This document shows, in pieces, positions 1 through 7,297 of a stretch of DNA of 64,000 bases. How positions within the stretch are numbered: position 1 is the first letter of the stretch; every line of letters starts with the position of its first letter. This stretch comes from Streptomyces sp. NRRL F-5126. GTDB taxonomy: Bacteria; Actinomycetota; Actinomycetes; Streptomycetales; Streptomycetaceae. The notes under the pieces are model-generated. The model made no database searches, was not told the origin of the DNA, and saw only the letters and a program-made list of their open reading frames with translations. The stretch covers positions 186,001 through 250,000 of the forward strand of contig NZ_JOFZ01000009.1 of the NCBI RefSeq assembly GCF_000721265.1, written 5' to 3'. A program made the translations under genes and the position numbers.

Positions 1-161
1 ACTGCACGCGCCCGGAGAGGCGGGCCGTCCTGCTGGACGCCGGTGCGGAACACCTGACGGACGACCTCGCCGCGCTCGCCACGGCGGTCGGCGGGGTGAC
101 AGGCAAGGGCGCGGGCCCCGATTTCCGTCCTTCCGGAGGCATGGCCCCTTCGCTACTCTGA
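1..161 (+). CDS. C-terminal end of a truncated gene, family not recognised
   Basis: The frame opens at base 3, runs in from outside the window and stops at TGA 159-161, giving about 52 residues. The visible tail is helical and acidic (RRAVLLDAGAEHLTDDLAAL) and ends in a flexible Gly/Pro stretch (GKGAGPDFRPSGG). Codons show the G/C third-position bias of the neighbours, so it is probably genuine coding sequence. No catalytic motif is visible, so I do not name a family. It lies on the same strand as the kinase-like gene that follows 77 nt later and may share its transcript. Confidence 0.45.
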   Translation, partial: CTRPERRAVLLDAGAEHLTDDLAALATAVGGVTGKGAGPDFRPSGGMAPSLL

Positions 162-238
162 GAACGAAGGTCGGTGGAGCGGCCCCGCGGCGGGGCGCTG
201 CGTCGGGGGACCTTCCGTCGAGAGAGTGCGGGAGCCGT

Positions 239-1375
239 ATGCGCGAGGTCTCCGAACGCCCGGTCGACACCTGGGATGCGCTGTTCCGGTCGATCGGCAC
301 GGGAGCCGAACCCCTCACCGGGTACTACCACTTCAACTACGGCGTCGCGCTGCCCGCCGCGCTCGCCGGCGCGGTGGCCCTCCCGGCGGGCACGCCCGTG
401 AAGCTGCGCGTGCCCATCCCGCGCGCGCCGCAGTTCAACCTGCGGATCTGGCCGGAGAGCGAACTGCTCGCGGCCGTCCAGGGCAGGGTCACGGGTGCGC
501 CGCGGGTGCTGGCGCAGCGTGCCGCCTTCAGCGTCCACTCGTTCGCGGACGGCGACTCGATGCTGGCCGCGGGCGGCGCGGGCGGCGCCGTGCCCCGCGC
601 GCAGATCGAGCGTGTCGGCGGTCTGCTGCGGCAGACGGTCGCGGTGCCGCGCGGCGTGCTGCCGCCGCTGCCGCCCGGCTGGCCCGCGGACGGCGACTGC
701 GACGGATTCCTGCACGCCCTCGTCGACTTCGCCGAGTGCGAGGTCAAGGACGGGAACGGGCACGCGTTCCGCGACCTGTTCGCCGCGCTCGGCGTTCCCG
801 GCGACGCGTTCGCCCGGGTGCGGGCGCGGGCCGGGTCGATGGGGCGCCGGCCCTTCGTCCTGGTCCATACCGACGTGCACCGGGGCAACCTCATCGTCGG
901 CGCCGACGGCGGCCTCGCCCTGATCGACTGGGAGTTGGCCCTGTACGGCGACCCCGTGTACGAGCTCGCCACCCACCTCTCCCGGATGCGCTACACGCGC
1001 CGCGTCGAGCGGCGGGCGGCGTACCGGGCGTGGCGTGCGGCGGTCGAGGACGGCTGCCCCGGCGCGCTCGCGGGCCACCGGCACGCGCTGTCGGTGTACC
1101 TCGGCCTCGAAGCCGTCCAGTCGCTCTGCACGGACGTCATACGGGGCATGTACGTGCTGACGCGATCCCCGGACGACCCGTCGGTGGCGCGGGCGGTGGC
1201 GGCGCGGATCCACACCGTCCTGCACGCGGCGCGCGGCCCGGCGGGGCTCGGGCGCGTGCCCGACGCCGAACGCGTTTCGGCGGTGTGCCTGGAGTGGCTG
1301 CGCTGCCGTGGCGGCCGGGGCCGCGGCGCGTGTCGGCACGGCCGCGCCGACGACGGGGCCTGGTCGGCGGCCTGA
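239..1375 (+). CDS. Aminoglycoside phosphotransferase-fold (APH/choline kinase-like) protein
   Basis: This 378-residue protein has the C-lobe signature of the APH/choline kinase superfamily. HTDVHRGN at residues 210-217 is the Brenner catalytic loop (Asp212 the likely base, Asn217 for Mg). About 14 residues later, ALIDWELALYGDP supplies the metal-binding Asp and the substrate-lobe start. The N-lobe is divergent: KLRVPIPR near residue 57 may hold the ATP-contacting Lys. Known family members phosphorylate small hydroxylated molecules such as aminoglycosides, choline, homoserine or sugars with ATP in the cytoplasm. The substrate cannot be read from the sequence, and a resistance role is not implied. 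I chose ATG 239 because it follows a purine-rich GGGAG stretch; GTG 226 lies in another frame. Confidence 0.75.
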   Translation: MREVSERPVDTWDALFRSIGTGAEPLTGYYHFNYGVALPAALAGAVALPAGTPVKLRVPIPRAPQFNLRIWPESELLAAVQGRVTGAPRVLAQRAAFSVHSFADGDSMLAAGGAGGAVPRAQIERVGGLLRQTVAVPRGVLPPLPPGWPADGDCDGFLHALVDFAECEVKDGNGHAFRDLFAALGVPGDAFARVRARAGSMGRRPFVLVHTDVHRGNLIVGADGGLALIDWELALYGDPVYELATHLSRMRYTRRVERRAAYRAWRAAVEDGCPGALAGHRHALSVYLGLEAVQSLCTDVIRGMYVLTRSPDDPSVARAVAARIHTVLHAARGPAGLGRVPDAERVSAVCLEWLRCRGGRGRGACRHGRADDGAWSAA

Positions 1376-1532
1376 AAGGACACTGCGGGGCGGGCCGTCG
1401 AGGTACCGCAGGAGTGAATGTTGCCGTGCACGGCCCGCGACCGGCCGGACACCCCCGATGATGGGGAACGTCCCATGGCCGCGTCCGGGGACAGCAGACG
1501 GATACGGATCGAGCGACGGTGGGATTACGCAC

Positions 1533-3230
1533 ATGACGGCGGAGGCCGACACGCAGCAGGAACGCGCCACGGGACGGGTGTGGGTGGTACGGCTCGACCC
1601 CCACGGCCGCCTGGCCGCCGGGGCGGTCCGGCTCTCCTGCTCCCGCCCGGCCTGCGACGACCAGCGCTTTTCCAGTACCGCGGAGGGGCGCAGGGCCGCG
1701 GTCGAGCACGTCAACCTGCACCTGTCCCGCATCCGCGAGGGCGGCGGACCGCGCGGCGGCGTCTGGTGCGGGTGCCGGGCCGCCGACTGCGCCTGGCACA
1801 CGGCCGACGCCCCCGACGGGCGGCACGGCGGCGCGGCACGGCCCGCTGCGGGCGCCGTGCGGTGCGGGGGCCCGGTGGTCCTGACGGTGTACGCGGACCG
1901 CGCCGGGCGGCTGTGGCGCATCGCGGAGACGTGCGCGCGCTGCGCGGCGGCCATTCCCGAGTGCCGGGTGCTCGACACCGCCCCGCCACCGGCGCGAGCG
2001 GGCGGTCCTGAGGCGGGCTCGCCCGGCTCCGGGCAGGCAGCGGGCCCGGCAGCAGGCCCCGCGACGGCGGGCGGCACCGCGGCGGCGCTCTTCTCCGACC
2101 ACGGCAACTCCCCCGCCGCCACCGGTGTCCCGGCCCCCACCGGTGCCTCGGCCCCGGCCGGCGCCCCCACCGGTGACTCCTCCCCGGCCCCCAGGCCCGC
2201 CCCGGTGCCCGGCGCGCGCGCCGCCGCCCCGGCCGGCCGGGCGCCCCGACGCCCGAGGCGGTGGGGGAAGATCGCGCAGCGGATCGTGCCGTACTACCTG
2301 GAGCCTGAGGCCCTGCGCCTGGAACTCATCGATCTCGGCGACGCCTTCCGCGCCTACCAGCGGCGCCCGGAACCCGACCTCGTCCTCCTCTCCGGACTCC
2401 ACGACCGCAAGGCACGCGCGTTCGCCCAGTGGGCCGACGTCTGCGGCGACGCGTCCCTGCACGAGGACGCGGACCGCGCCGCCAAGGCGGCGGTGACCTG
2501 CCGCGAGATGCACGACAACCGCGCCGGCGGGCCCCTCGGCGGGCTGCTGAGCACGGGCGAGCAGGCGGCGCCGCGGCTGCTGACCCGCACGCAGGCCGAG
2601 CACGCCCGTACCGTGCTCGGCCACCTCGGCGCGCTCGCCCCCGGCCACGAGCCCCCGGTACACCTCGCGGTGCTCATGCTCACCCTGCGCGCCGCGCGCG
2701 CGGGCATCGGAAACGTCACAGGCCAGGACCTGGGCGGCTGGCTGCAGGGCGACGCCGAGCGGGTGCTGGACGCGCTGGTCGCGGCGGGCTGGATGCGGAT
2801 GCCCTGCACCGCGGCCGAGGCACTCGACGCGCGGCCGGAGGACCCCACCGCGGTTACCGTCCCCACGCTGCTGCCCGATGGGCAGCGCCCGTTCACCCTC
2901 GGCAAGGTCACCCGCGCGAGGATCTCGGGCTGGGCGCAGAAGGTGGTGAACGACCGCAAGCTGCGCAAGAAGAAGTCGCCGCCCGCCGCCCGCCTCCTGG
3001 CCGTGTACACGGCCGCCCACACCCGCGTCGACGGCGGGCTCGGCCACGCCGAGGACGACGGCCTCGACCTGGCGGAGGCGGCCGCGTTCTGCGCCGTGCC
3101 GCCCGAAGAGGTCGCCGAGCACGTCGAACGGCTGCTCACGGCCGACTGGCTGAGCGAGGGCAGCGCGGAGGAGGGAAGGCTGCGCGGCCGGCTCAGCGAC
3201 CGGGTCCTGCACCTGTCGGCCCTGTTGTGA
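1533..3230 (+). CDS. Cys-rich N-terminal, proline/alanine-linker protein of unknown function
   Basis: Not recognised as a named family. The 565-residue product has three visible parts. Residues about 28-150 are dense in paired cysteines (CSRPACDD, WCGCRAADC, CARCAAAIPEC), suggesting one or two zinc-binding knuckles. Residues about 150-240 are a Pro/Ala/Thr linker of low complexity. The basic, helical C-terminal half starts at RAPRRPRRWGKIAQ, is rich in short helix-turn-helix-like segments (GNVTGQDLGGWLQGDAERVL; LAEAAAFCAVPPEEVAEHVE), and looks like a winged-helix or transcription-associated region. Start ATG 1533 is chosen because the upstream extension (1308-1532) is out of character. It is monocistronic and is followed by a strong hairpin. 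A DNA- or RNA-binding regulator is an inference only. Confidence 0.65.
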   Translation: MTAEADTQQERATGRVWVVRLDPHGRLAAGAVRLSCSRPACDDQRFSSTAEGRRAAVEHVNLHLSRIREGGGPRGGVWCGCRAADCAWHTADAPDGRHGGAARPAAGAVRCGGPVVLTVYADRAGRLWRIAETCARCAAAIPECRVLDTAPPPARAGGPEAGSPGSGQAAGPAAGPATAGGTAAALFSDHGNSPAATGVPAPTGASAPAGAPTGDSSPAPRPAPVPGARAAAPAGRAPRRPRRWGKIAQRIVPYYLEPEALRLELIDLGDAFRAYQRRPEPDLVLLSGLHDRKARAFAQWADVCGDASLHEDADRAAKAAVTCREMHDNRAGGPLGGLLSTGEQAAPRLLTRTQAEHARTVLGHLGALAPGHEPPVHLAVLMLTLRAARAGIGNVTGQDLGGWLQGDAERVLDALVAAGWMRMPCTAAEALDARPEDPTAVTVPTLLPDGQRPFTLGKVTRARISGWAQKVVNDRKLRKKKSPPAARLLAVYTAAHTRVDGGLGHAEDDGLDLAEAAAFCAVPPEEVAEHVERLLTADWLSEGSAEEGRLRGRLSDRVLHLSALL

Positions 3231-3234
3231 CACG

Positions 3235-3271
3235 CGGCCCGTGGCCGGGGCCTGTCCCCGGCCACGGGCCG
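3235..3271 (+). terminator. Perfect 16-bp stem after the Cys-rich protein gene
   Basis: The arms 3235-3250 and 3256-3271 (CGGCCCGTGGCCGGGG and its exact complement) enclose a 5-nt loop, CCTGT. The stem starts 4 nt after the stop codon at 3230. There is no T-tract, as is usual for Streptomyces terminators. Confidence 0.75.
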
Positions 3272-3329
3272 TCAGGACGGCCCCGGCGAGGATGACGTCC
3301 CTCGCGCTCATCACGGCCCGCTGCCCGCG

Positions 3330-3572
3330 TCAGCCGGCGGGCGCCGCCCGAACAACTGCCGCGCGGTCTCCCGCGTCTTCATCGTCCTCCACGTCCGACC
3401 GGATCATGGCGAACCCCGCGAGGCGCTCGCCCGACGTGATCAGGTATGCCTCGCACCGAGGGGACGAGACGAAGTAGCTGTCCAGCCAGGGGTAGTCGTA
3501 CGTGCCACCCGCGGACAGCTCAGCCGGGCGCAGCTCGGAGAAGTCGTGCAGGTACCACGCCGGTTCCGGCAC
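3330..3572 (-). pseudogene. Fragment of a GNAT N-acetyltransferase
   Basis: An 80-codon GTG-initiated frame carries YLHDFSEL, then TYDYPWLDSYF and ERLAGFAMI. I recognise these as the N-terminal third of a GNAT subfamily whose members have YLHDFSE followed by YPWLD and GFAL. The acetyl-CoA-binding RxxGxG/A segment that should follow is missing: after GFAMIRS the frame turns into an acidic, Ala-rich tail and stops. The N-terminal residues before YLHDF are also absent. It is therefore a truncated remnant, although the surviving frame is open and could still be translated. It lies 35 nt beyond the stop of the SRPBCC gene on the same strand, in a patch with a second decayed gene. Confidence 0.6.
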
Positions 3573-3607
3573 GGTGGCGCGACAGGATTGTGCGGGCGGG
3601 CGGCCCG

Positions 3608-4123
3608 CTACGCGGCTGTGCCCTCGATGTGTGCCTTCAGCAGCTCAAGACCCGGCTGGATGCGTGCCGGGTCCTCGACCGGGTGCGGGCCGGTCGGCTC
3701 GGTGGGCGCGATCAGCCGCTGGAACACCCTGCAGAACAGGGTCGTTCCGTCGCCGAGGTCGAACGTCGTGAACGTGGCGATCGCGTGCATCGCCCATGCC
3801 GGGGTGCCGTCTTCGAGCACGTCACGGCCGACCACCGTCCACAGCTTGCCGGGGACCCGCGCCACCACGGTGTACAGCTTCGGCTTCTCGTTCAGCTCCG
3901 GCCTGATGTTCTCGAGCAGCACGTCGCCGAGTTCGGCGGGGGCGCCCTCCGTGCCGCGCCGCACCTCGGTGTCCGACGCCATCGGCAGCCACTTCGGCAG
4001 GTTCGCCCAGGTGGTCACCCAGTCGTATACCTCCTGCGCCGGGCGCTTGACGATGATGCGGTTCTCGACGAACCGGATGTTCATGTTGTCCGGGATCTGG
4101 GGTACGTACAGGTCCGCTGCCAT
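3608..4123 (-). CDS. SRPBCC-fold (START/polyketide cyclase-like) protein
   Basis: The 171-residue product reads as an SRPBCC-superfamily lipid or small-ligand cavity protein. VKRPAQEVYDWVTTWANLPKWLP near residues 25-47 is the typical first strand-helix of polyketide cyclase/dehydrase-like proteins. The following strands (ENIRPELNEKPKLYTVVARVP; TPAWAMHAIATFTTFDLGDGTTLFCRVFQR) and a C-terminal closing helix (GLELLKAHIE) complete the fold. Members bind hydrophobic ligands or act as cyclases or hydrolases; the role here is unknown. Start ATG 4123 has a good GGAGAG ribosome site 6-7 nt upstream. It is downstream of, and codirectional with, the LysR gene at 4649-5599 and may be a regulated target. 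Confidence 0.75.
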   Translation of the reverse strand: MAADLYVPQIPDNMNIRFVENRIIVKRPAQEVYDWVTTWANLPKWLPMASDTEVRRGTEGAPAELGDVLLENIRPELNEKPKLYTVVARVPGKLWTVVGRDVLEDGTPAWAMHAIATFTTFDLGDGTTLFCRVFQRLIAPTEPTGPHPVEDPARIQPGLELLKAHIEGTAA

Positions 4124-4191
4124 GGTGATCTCTCCTCTTGTGTCGAGTCGTCGGGCTCGTGCTGCAGCAACTGGCGGTGCCCGGCGGGCCG

Positions 4192-4290
4192 TACACGTAG
4201 CTGCTCTCCGCCTTCGCGGGTGGCGAAGACGCCGTCTCCGTGGTGGGTGAGCCCGAAGTCGGAGTAGTAGGCGATGGTCTCCGCGACGTT
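4192..4290 (-). pseudogene. Remnant of a VOC/glyoxalase-fold protein
   Basis: About 33 codons in one minus-strand frame read NVAETIAYYSDFGLTHHGDG then VFATREGGEQLRV. This matches the first helix-strand of glyoxalase/bleomycin-resistance (VOC) domains. Flanking codons on both sides lose all similarity: there is no GHVVL-type opening strand and no metal-binding second half. I therefore read it as a decayed copy rather than a gene. Together with the GNAT fragment at 3330-3572 it brackets the intact SRPBCC gene. Confidence 0.45.
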
Positions 4291-4648
4291 CGTACTCCTT
4301 TCGCCGGTACCCAGCTCACGAGCTGTTCGCCGGGGCGCAGGAAGCGTGCCGGCGTGCGGCCGGTGCCGATACCGACGCCCGGCGCCCGGCGCGCGGCGCC
4401 TGCCACGTGCACCATCCGGGCGAGGGCATGGCGCGTGGCACCCTTGTTCGAGCCGCTTTTTCGCCGAGTCCACCGTGAACCCGAAGAAAAGCAGCGAGTA
4501 TTTCGCGAGGCAGGGACGCTACATGAAGGAATTCGTGACGGAATTCGCGGAATCATCGACCAGTGCGAAACGCAGGACGAATTCATTTCCATGGCTCAGA
4601 CCATAGAAGTGCGCCGCCATGCCCGTCCAATGCCGAATTCGCGCCGAG
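4291..4648. other. Non-coding stretch between the VOC remnant and the LysR gene
   Basis: There is no gene I can support here. Bases 4470-4640 are clearly lower in GC than the surroundings and contain GAATTCGTGACGGAATTCG, two GAATTCG copies in direct orientation, which could be promoter or operator sequence for the SRPBCC gene. The open plus-strand frame across it lacks a family match and has poor third-position bias. Confidence 0.4.
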
Positions 4649-5599
4649 CTATGTCTGTTGGGCATGGCCGCTGATCACCGTCCGGATCTCCGCGGCCACC
4701 TCGTCCAGCTTCCTCATCATCAGCAGCGTCGTGGGCGTGGGCCGGCCGCTCGCGAGCAGCGTGACGCCGACCGACTCGACGATGCCCAGATCCACCGGGA
4801 GCGGGAGCAGGTCCGACTCCGTCTCCGCGACCAGCTCCGGCATCACGACCAGCGTGTCGGTCTCCAGCGCGATGGCACGCGCGGCCAGGAACGAGCCGCA
4901 TTCGACCCGGTTGGCGGGTGTGGTGAGGCCGAGGCTCAGGAACCGCTCCTCGATCCGCCGCCGCAGCGGAACGCCGGCCGGCGGCAGCGACCAGACCTCC
5001 TCGGCCAGGTCGGCCGGCGTGAGGCCGGACCGGCCGTGCGCGGGGTGCCGGCGCCTGGCCACCACCCGCACGGGTTCGTAGTAGAGGTGGTACTGGCGCA
5101 GCCGGTCGTTCCCGGCCGGTTCAAGCGTGCCCACGACGAGGTCGAGCGAGTTGGTGAGCAACGCCTCGTGCAGCGCTTCGGGGCTCCCGTGCCGGATGAG
5201 GACGGTCAGGTCGGGGTACTTGGCCTTCACCCGCGCGACCGCGCGCGGCAGCAGCACGCTCGCACCCGCGAGGAACAGGCCGACGGTCACGGTGCCGGCG
5301 TGCCCCTCCGCCAGCTCTTCGATGTGCCGCCCGGCGCGGCGGAGTTCGGCGAGCACCGCCTGGGCGTGGTCCACGAACACGTCGCCGAACAGGGTGGGCG
5401 CCATGCCGCGCGAGCTGCGGACGAACAGCTCGACGCCGAGAATCGCCTCCAGTTCGCGCAGGCCACGGGTCAGCACCGGCTGAGTGATGTGCAGGCGCTC
5501 CGCGGCGGCGACCAGCGAGCCCTGTTCCGCGATGGCCACGACGTAGCGCAGGTGCCGCAGCTTGAGGCGGCCGTCGACGAGATCGGATCTGTCGGTCAT
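4649..5599 (-). CDS. LysR-family transcriptional regulator
   Basis: The 316-residue protein has the usual LysR length and architecture. The N-terminal winged HTH spans about residues 11-70 (LKLRHLRYVVAIAEQGSLVA ... HITQPVLTRGLRELE), then a linker helix and a periplasmic-binding-protein-like effector domain starting near GTVTVGLFLAGASVLLPRAV. The wording of the HTH and effector region resembles the PcaQ/GbpR group that controls aromatic or sugar catabolism, but the inducer cannot be inferred. ATG 5599 is the start that aligns with the first HTH helix. The next gene upstream is divergent (5751) and the gene downstream is the SRPBCC protein; LysR members usually regulate a divergent neighbour. 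Confidence 0.88.
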   Translation of the reverse strand: MTDRSDLVDGRLKLRHLRYVVAIAEQGSLVAAAERLHITQPVLTRGLRELEAILGVELFVRSSRGMAPTLFGDVFVDHAQAVLAELRRAGRHIEELAEGHAGTVTVGLFLAGASVLLPRAVARVKAKYPDLTVLIRHGSPEALHEALLTNSLDLVVGTLEPAGNDRLRQYHLYYEPVRVVARRRHPAHGRSGLTPADLAEEVWSLPPAGVPLRRRIEERFLSLGLTTPANRVECGSFLAARAIALETDTLVVMPELVAETESDLLPLPVDLGIVESVGVTLLASGRPTPTTLLMMRKLDEVAAEIRTVISGHAQQT

Positions 5600-5631
5600 C
5601 GGATCCTTACGTGGATTGCTTCGAGTGCCGC

Positions 5632-5654
5632 GAATCGGTGACGTAGGCCGATTC
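5632..5654. promoter_or_regulatory. Inverted repeat between divergent LysR and oxidoreductase genes
   Basis: GAATCGG at 5632-5638 and CCGATTC at 5648-5654 form a 7-bp inverted repeat with a 9-nt spacer, 33 nt upstream of the LysR start. The position fits a LysR autoregulatory site. Confidence 0.4.
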
Positions 5655-5750
5655 TCGCAGCCGGTTCGCGGGCGGCACGGGCCGAAGTCGTGGCGTACGG
5701 GCGGGGCGTCGGGGTGCCCCCGGGGCAGCTCGACTGGGAGGATCGAGCGC

Positions 5751-6161
5751 ATGCCGCGTCTCACCGCGTTCAAGCACCGCGCCGTCACCGCACTGCAGCG
5801 GCGCGTCGTCAATCCGATCAACTCCCGCAACCCCGCGCAGGTGCTGCTGGAGACCACCGGCCGGGTGTCGGGGGAGCCGCGGCGTACGCCGGTGGGCGGG
5901 CGCCGTGCCGGGCAGGTGTTCTGGATCGTGTCGGAGCACGGCGAGCGCTCGCAGTACGTGCGCAACATCGCGGCCGATCCCCGCGTCCGCGTCCGGATCA
6001 AGGGGCGGTGGTACGCGGGGACGGCGCGGCTGCTGCACGACGACGACCCGCGCGCCCGGCTGCGGTCGCTGCCGCGCGGCAACAGCGCGGCGGTCGTGCT
6101 GTTCGGGACCGATCTGCTGACGGTACGCGTCGATCTCGACGACGAGCCCCCGGCGGGCTAG
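5751..6161 (+). CDS. Nitroreductase/deazaflavin (F420)-dependent oxidoreductase family protein
   Basis: The 136-residue protein matches the small Ddn-like split-barrel family. The opening PINSRNPAQVLLETTGRVSGEPRRTPV is a typical stretch (TTGRxSGxPRxTPV contacts the cofactor). WIVSEHGERSQYVRNIAADPRVRVRIKGRWYAGTA is the second core block. Family members use F420 (or flavin) to reduce nitro or enone compounds, or bind it without known chemistry. ATG 5751 is preceded by GGGAGG at the right distance. The gene is divergent from the LysR gene and converges on the DinB gene, sharing the tetranucleotide CTAG (6158-6161) for both stop codons. Confidence 0.8.
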   Translation: MPRLTAFKHRAVTALQRRVVNPINSRNPAQVLLETTGRVSGEPRRTPVGGRRAGQVFWIVSEHGERSQYVRNIAADPRVRVRIKGRWYAGTARLLHDDDPRARLRSLPRGNSAAVVLFGTDLLTVRVDLDDEPPAG

Positions 6162-6775
6162 CGCCGCGCGTACAGGTCGCGCAGCAGCGCGATCTCCGCG
6201 CCGTGGTGCAGGAGTTCCTGGTTGACCCACCAGACGGTGTCGAGGAACGGGTCCTCCGGGTCGCTGCCGTGCGGGTAGGTGCTGTATCCGACGGTGTCGA
6301 GCGCCTCTTCGCCCGCATCCAGCAGCGCCGCGCGCCAGGCCGACGCAGCCGCGTCGAAGGCGGCGATCGCGGTGGCCGCGTCCCCCGCCGTGCGGTGGTC
6401 GTCCCGGGTGAGGCGGTGGGTGCCCGCCGTGTGGTCGGCGCGCAGCGCCAGCAGTTCGGTCAGGTGCGACAGCCGCCACGCGAGGGTGGTGAACGGCGGG
6501 CGCGGCGGGACCTGCCGGGACGCGTCGCGTCCCCACTCCCCCGCGCCGGCGAGGAAGTCGGCGCCTGCGGCGGGCCGTTCGGTGCGCGGCCGTACCGTCC
6601 AGCAGTCCGGCACCGGCTGCCAGAAGTACTCGTCGTCGGTCATCGCGGCGACGGCGACATCGGTGCCGTTGCCGCTGTCGACGACCGGGCCCACCATCCG
6701 GCCCGTCAGCCGCTTCCGCGCGAAGTCGAACTGTGCGATCAGCGGGACGAGCCGTGCGGGCGGTGTCGGAGGCAT
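6158..6775 (-). CDS. DinB-superfamily protein
   Basis: The 205-residue product is an all-helical DinB/YfiT-like protein. The first long helix and DDEYFWQPVPDCWTVRP are typical of the subfamily whose members carry WxPxPxxW near residue 50. FTTLAWRLSHLTELLALRAD holds a metal-ligand His (Leu-Ser-His), and VWWVNQELLHHGAEIALLRDLY holds the second His pair. The three histidines expected of metal-binding thiol-transferase-like DinB proteins therefore appear present. Some actinobacterial relatives use mycothiol, but the activity here is unproven. ATG 6775 is preferred over an upstream in-frame start because it begins at the conserved PARLVPLIAQFDF segment. Confidence 0.75.
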   Translation of the reverse strand: MPPTPPARLVPLIAQFDFARKRLTGRMVGPVVDSGNGTDVAVAAMTDDEYFWQPVPDCWTVRPRTERPAAGADFLAGAGEWGRDASRQVPPRPPFTTLAWRLSHLTELLALRADHTAGTHRLTRDDHRTAGDAATAIAAFDAAASAWRAALLDAGEEALDTVGYSTYPHGSDPEDPFLDTVWWVNQELLHHGAEIALLRDLYARR

Positions 6776-6849
6776 GTTCGCAGGGTGCCATGCCGCCCCG
6801 TCGTGTCCACGGGTGGGTTTGACGGCGCCCTCCGGCATCTGCTTAATTA

Positions 6850-6863
6850 ACTAATCCATTAGT
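6850..6863. promoter_or_regulatory. Perfect palindromic operator at the GntR/YtrA promoter
   Basis: ACTAAT-CC-ATTAGT is a perfect inverted repeat inside an AT-rich patch (TTAATTAACTAATCC), ending 14 nt before the start codon. YtrA-type regulators typically repress their own ABC operon from such a site. Confidence 0.65.
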
Positions 6864-6877
6864 GGAATGAGGTGGGG

Positions 6878-7297
6878 ATGGTCGCGTTCCGGATCGACCG
6901 GCACAGCGGTGTCGCCACGTACCAGCAGCTCATCAACCAGGTGAAGACCGCGCTGCGGCTCGGCGTGCTGCAGCCGGGTGATCAGCTGCCCACCGCCCGC
7001 CAGGTGGTCGAGCAGACCGCGGTGAACCCGAACACGGTGCTGCGCGCCTACCGGGAGCTCGAACGCGAGGGCCTGGTGGATCCGCGCCCCGGCAAGGGCA
7101 CGTTCGTCCGCCGCTCGCTCGCGCGGCCGGAGGCCGGGGCCGGTTCGCCGCTGCGCGCCGCCTTCGCCGCGTGGCTCGAACAGGCGCGGGCGGCCGGGCT
7201 CCAGCGCGAGGACGTGCTGGCCCTCGTCACCGACGTGCTCGACGGCGAGGCGGCAGACGGCGAAGCAGCAAGGGAAGAAGAGGAACAGAAGAAGTGA
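6878..7297 (+). CDS. GntR-family (YtrA subfamily) transcriptional regulator
   Basis: A short 139-residue GntR regulator. The wHTH covers residues about 10-75 (TYQQLINQVKTALRLGVLQP, QLPTARQVVEQTAVNPNTVL, GLVDPRPGKGTFV), followed by only about 50 residues with two helices, which is the YtrA layout. It heads an operon with an ABC ATPase and a permease, the usual YtrA partners; these operons often respond to cell-wall-active compounds. ATG 6878 is chosen; an in-frame GTG at 6872 is possible because the GAGGTGG ribosome site sits very close to the ATG. The stop overlaps the next start as GTGA, implying translational coupling. Confidence 0.85.
   Translation: MVAFRIDRHSGVATYQQLINQVKTALRLGVLQPGDQLPTARQVVEQTAVNPNTVLRAYRELEREGLVDPRPGKGTFVRRSLARPEAGAGSPLRAAFAAWLEQARAAGLQREDVLALVTDVLDGEAADGEAAREEEEQKK

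Noticed and set aside
1137..3314. Long open frame on the minus strand opposite the Cys-rich protein gene
   Set aside because: It is a shadow: Arg/Gly/Ala-rich, no family similarity, and third-position bias points to the plus-strand gene. Similar long antisense frames in GC-rich genes (for example 46438-49272 opposite dnaE and 42220-44797) were left out for the same reason.
3309..3380. Minus-strand 23-codon ORF MKTRETARQLFGRRPPADAG inside the GNAT fragment
   Set aside because: It has a decent GGAGG, but no known family and lies in decaying sequence.
4240..4674. Plus-strand open frame across the lower-GC gap before LysR
   Set aside because: No ribosome site, no similarity, and it is antisense to the VOC remnant. 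Codon bias is poor.
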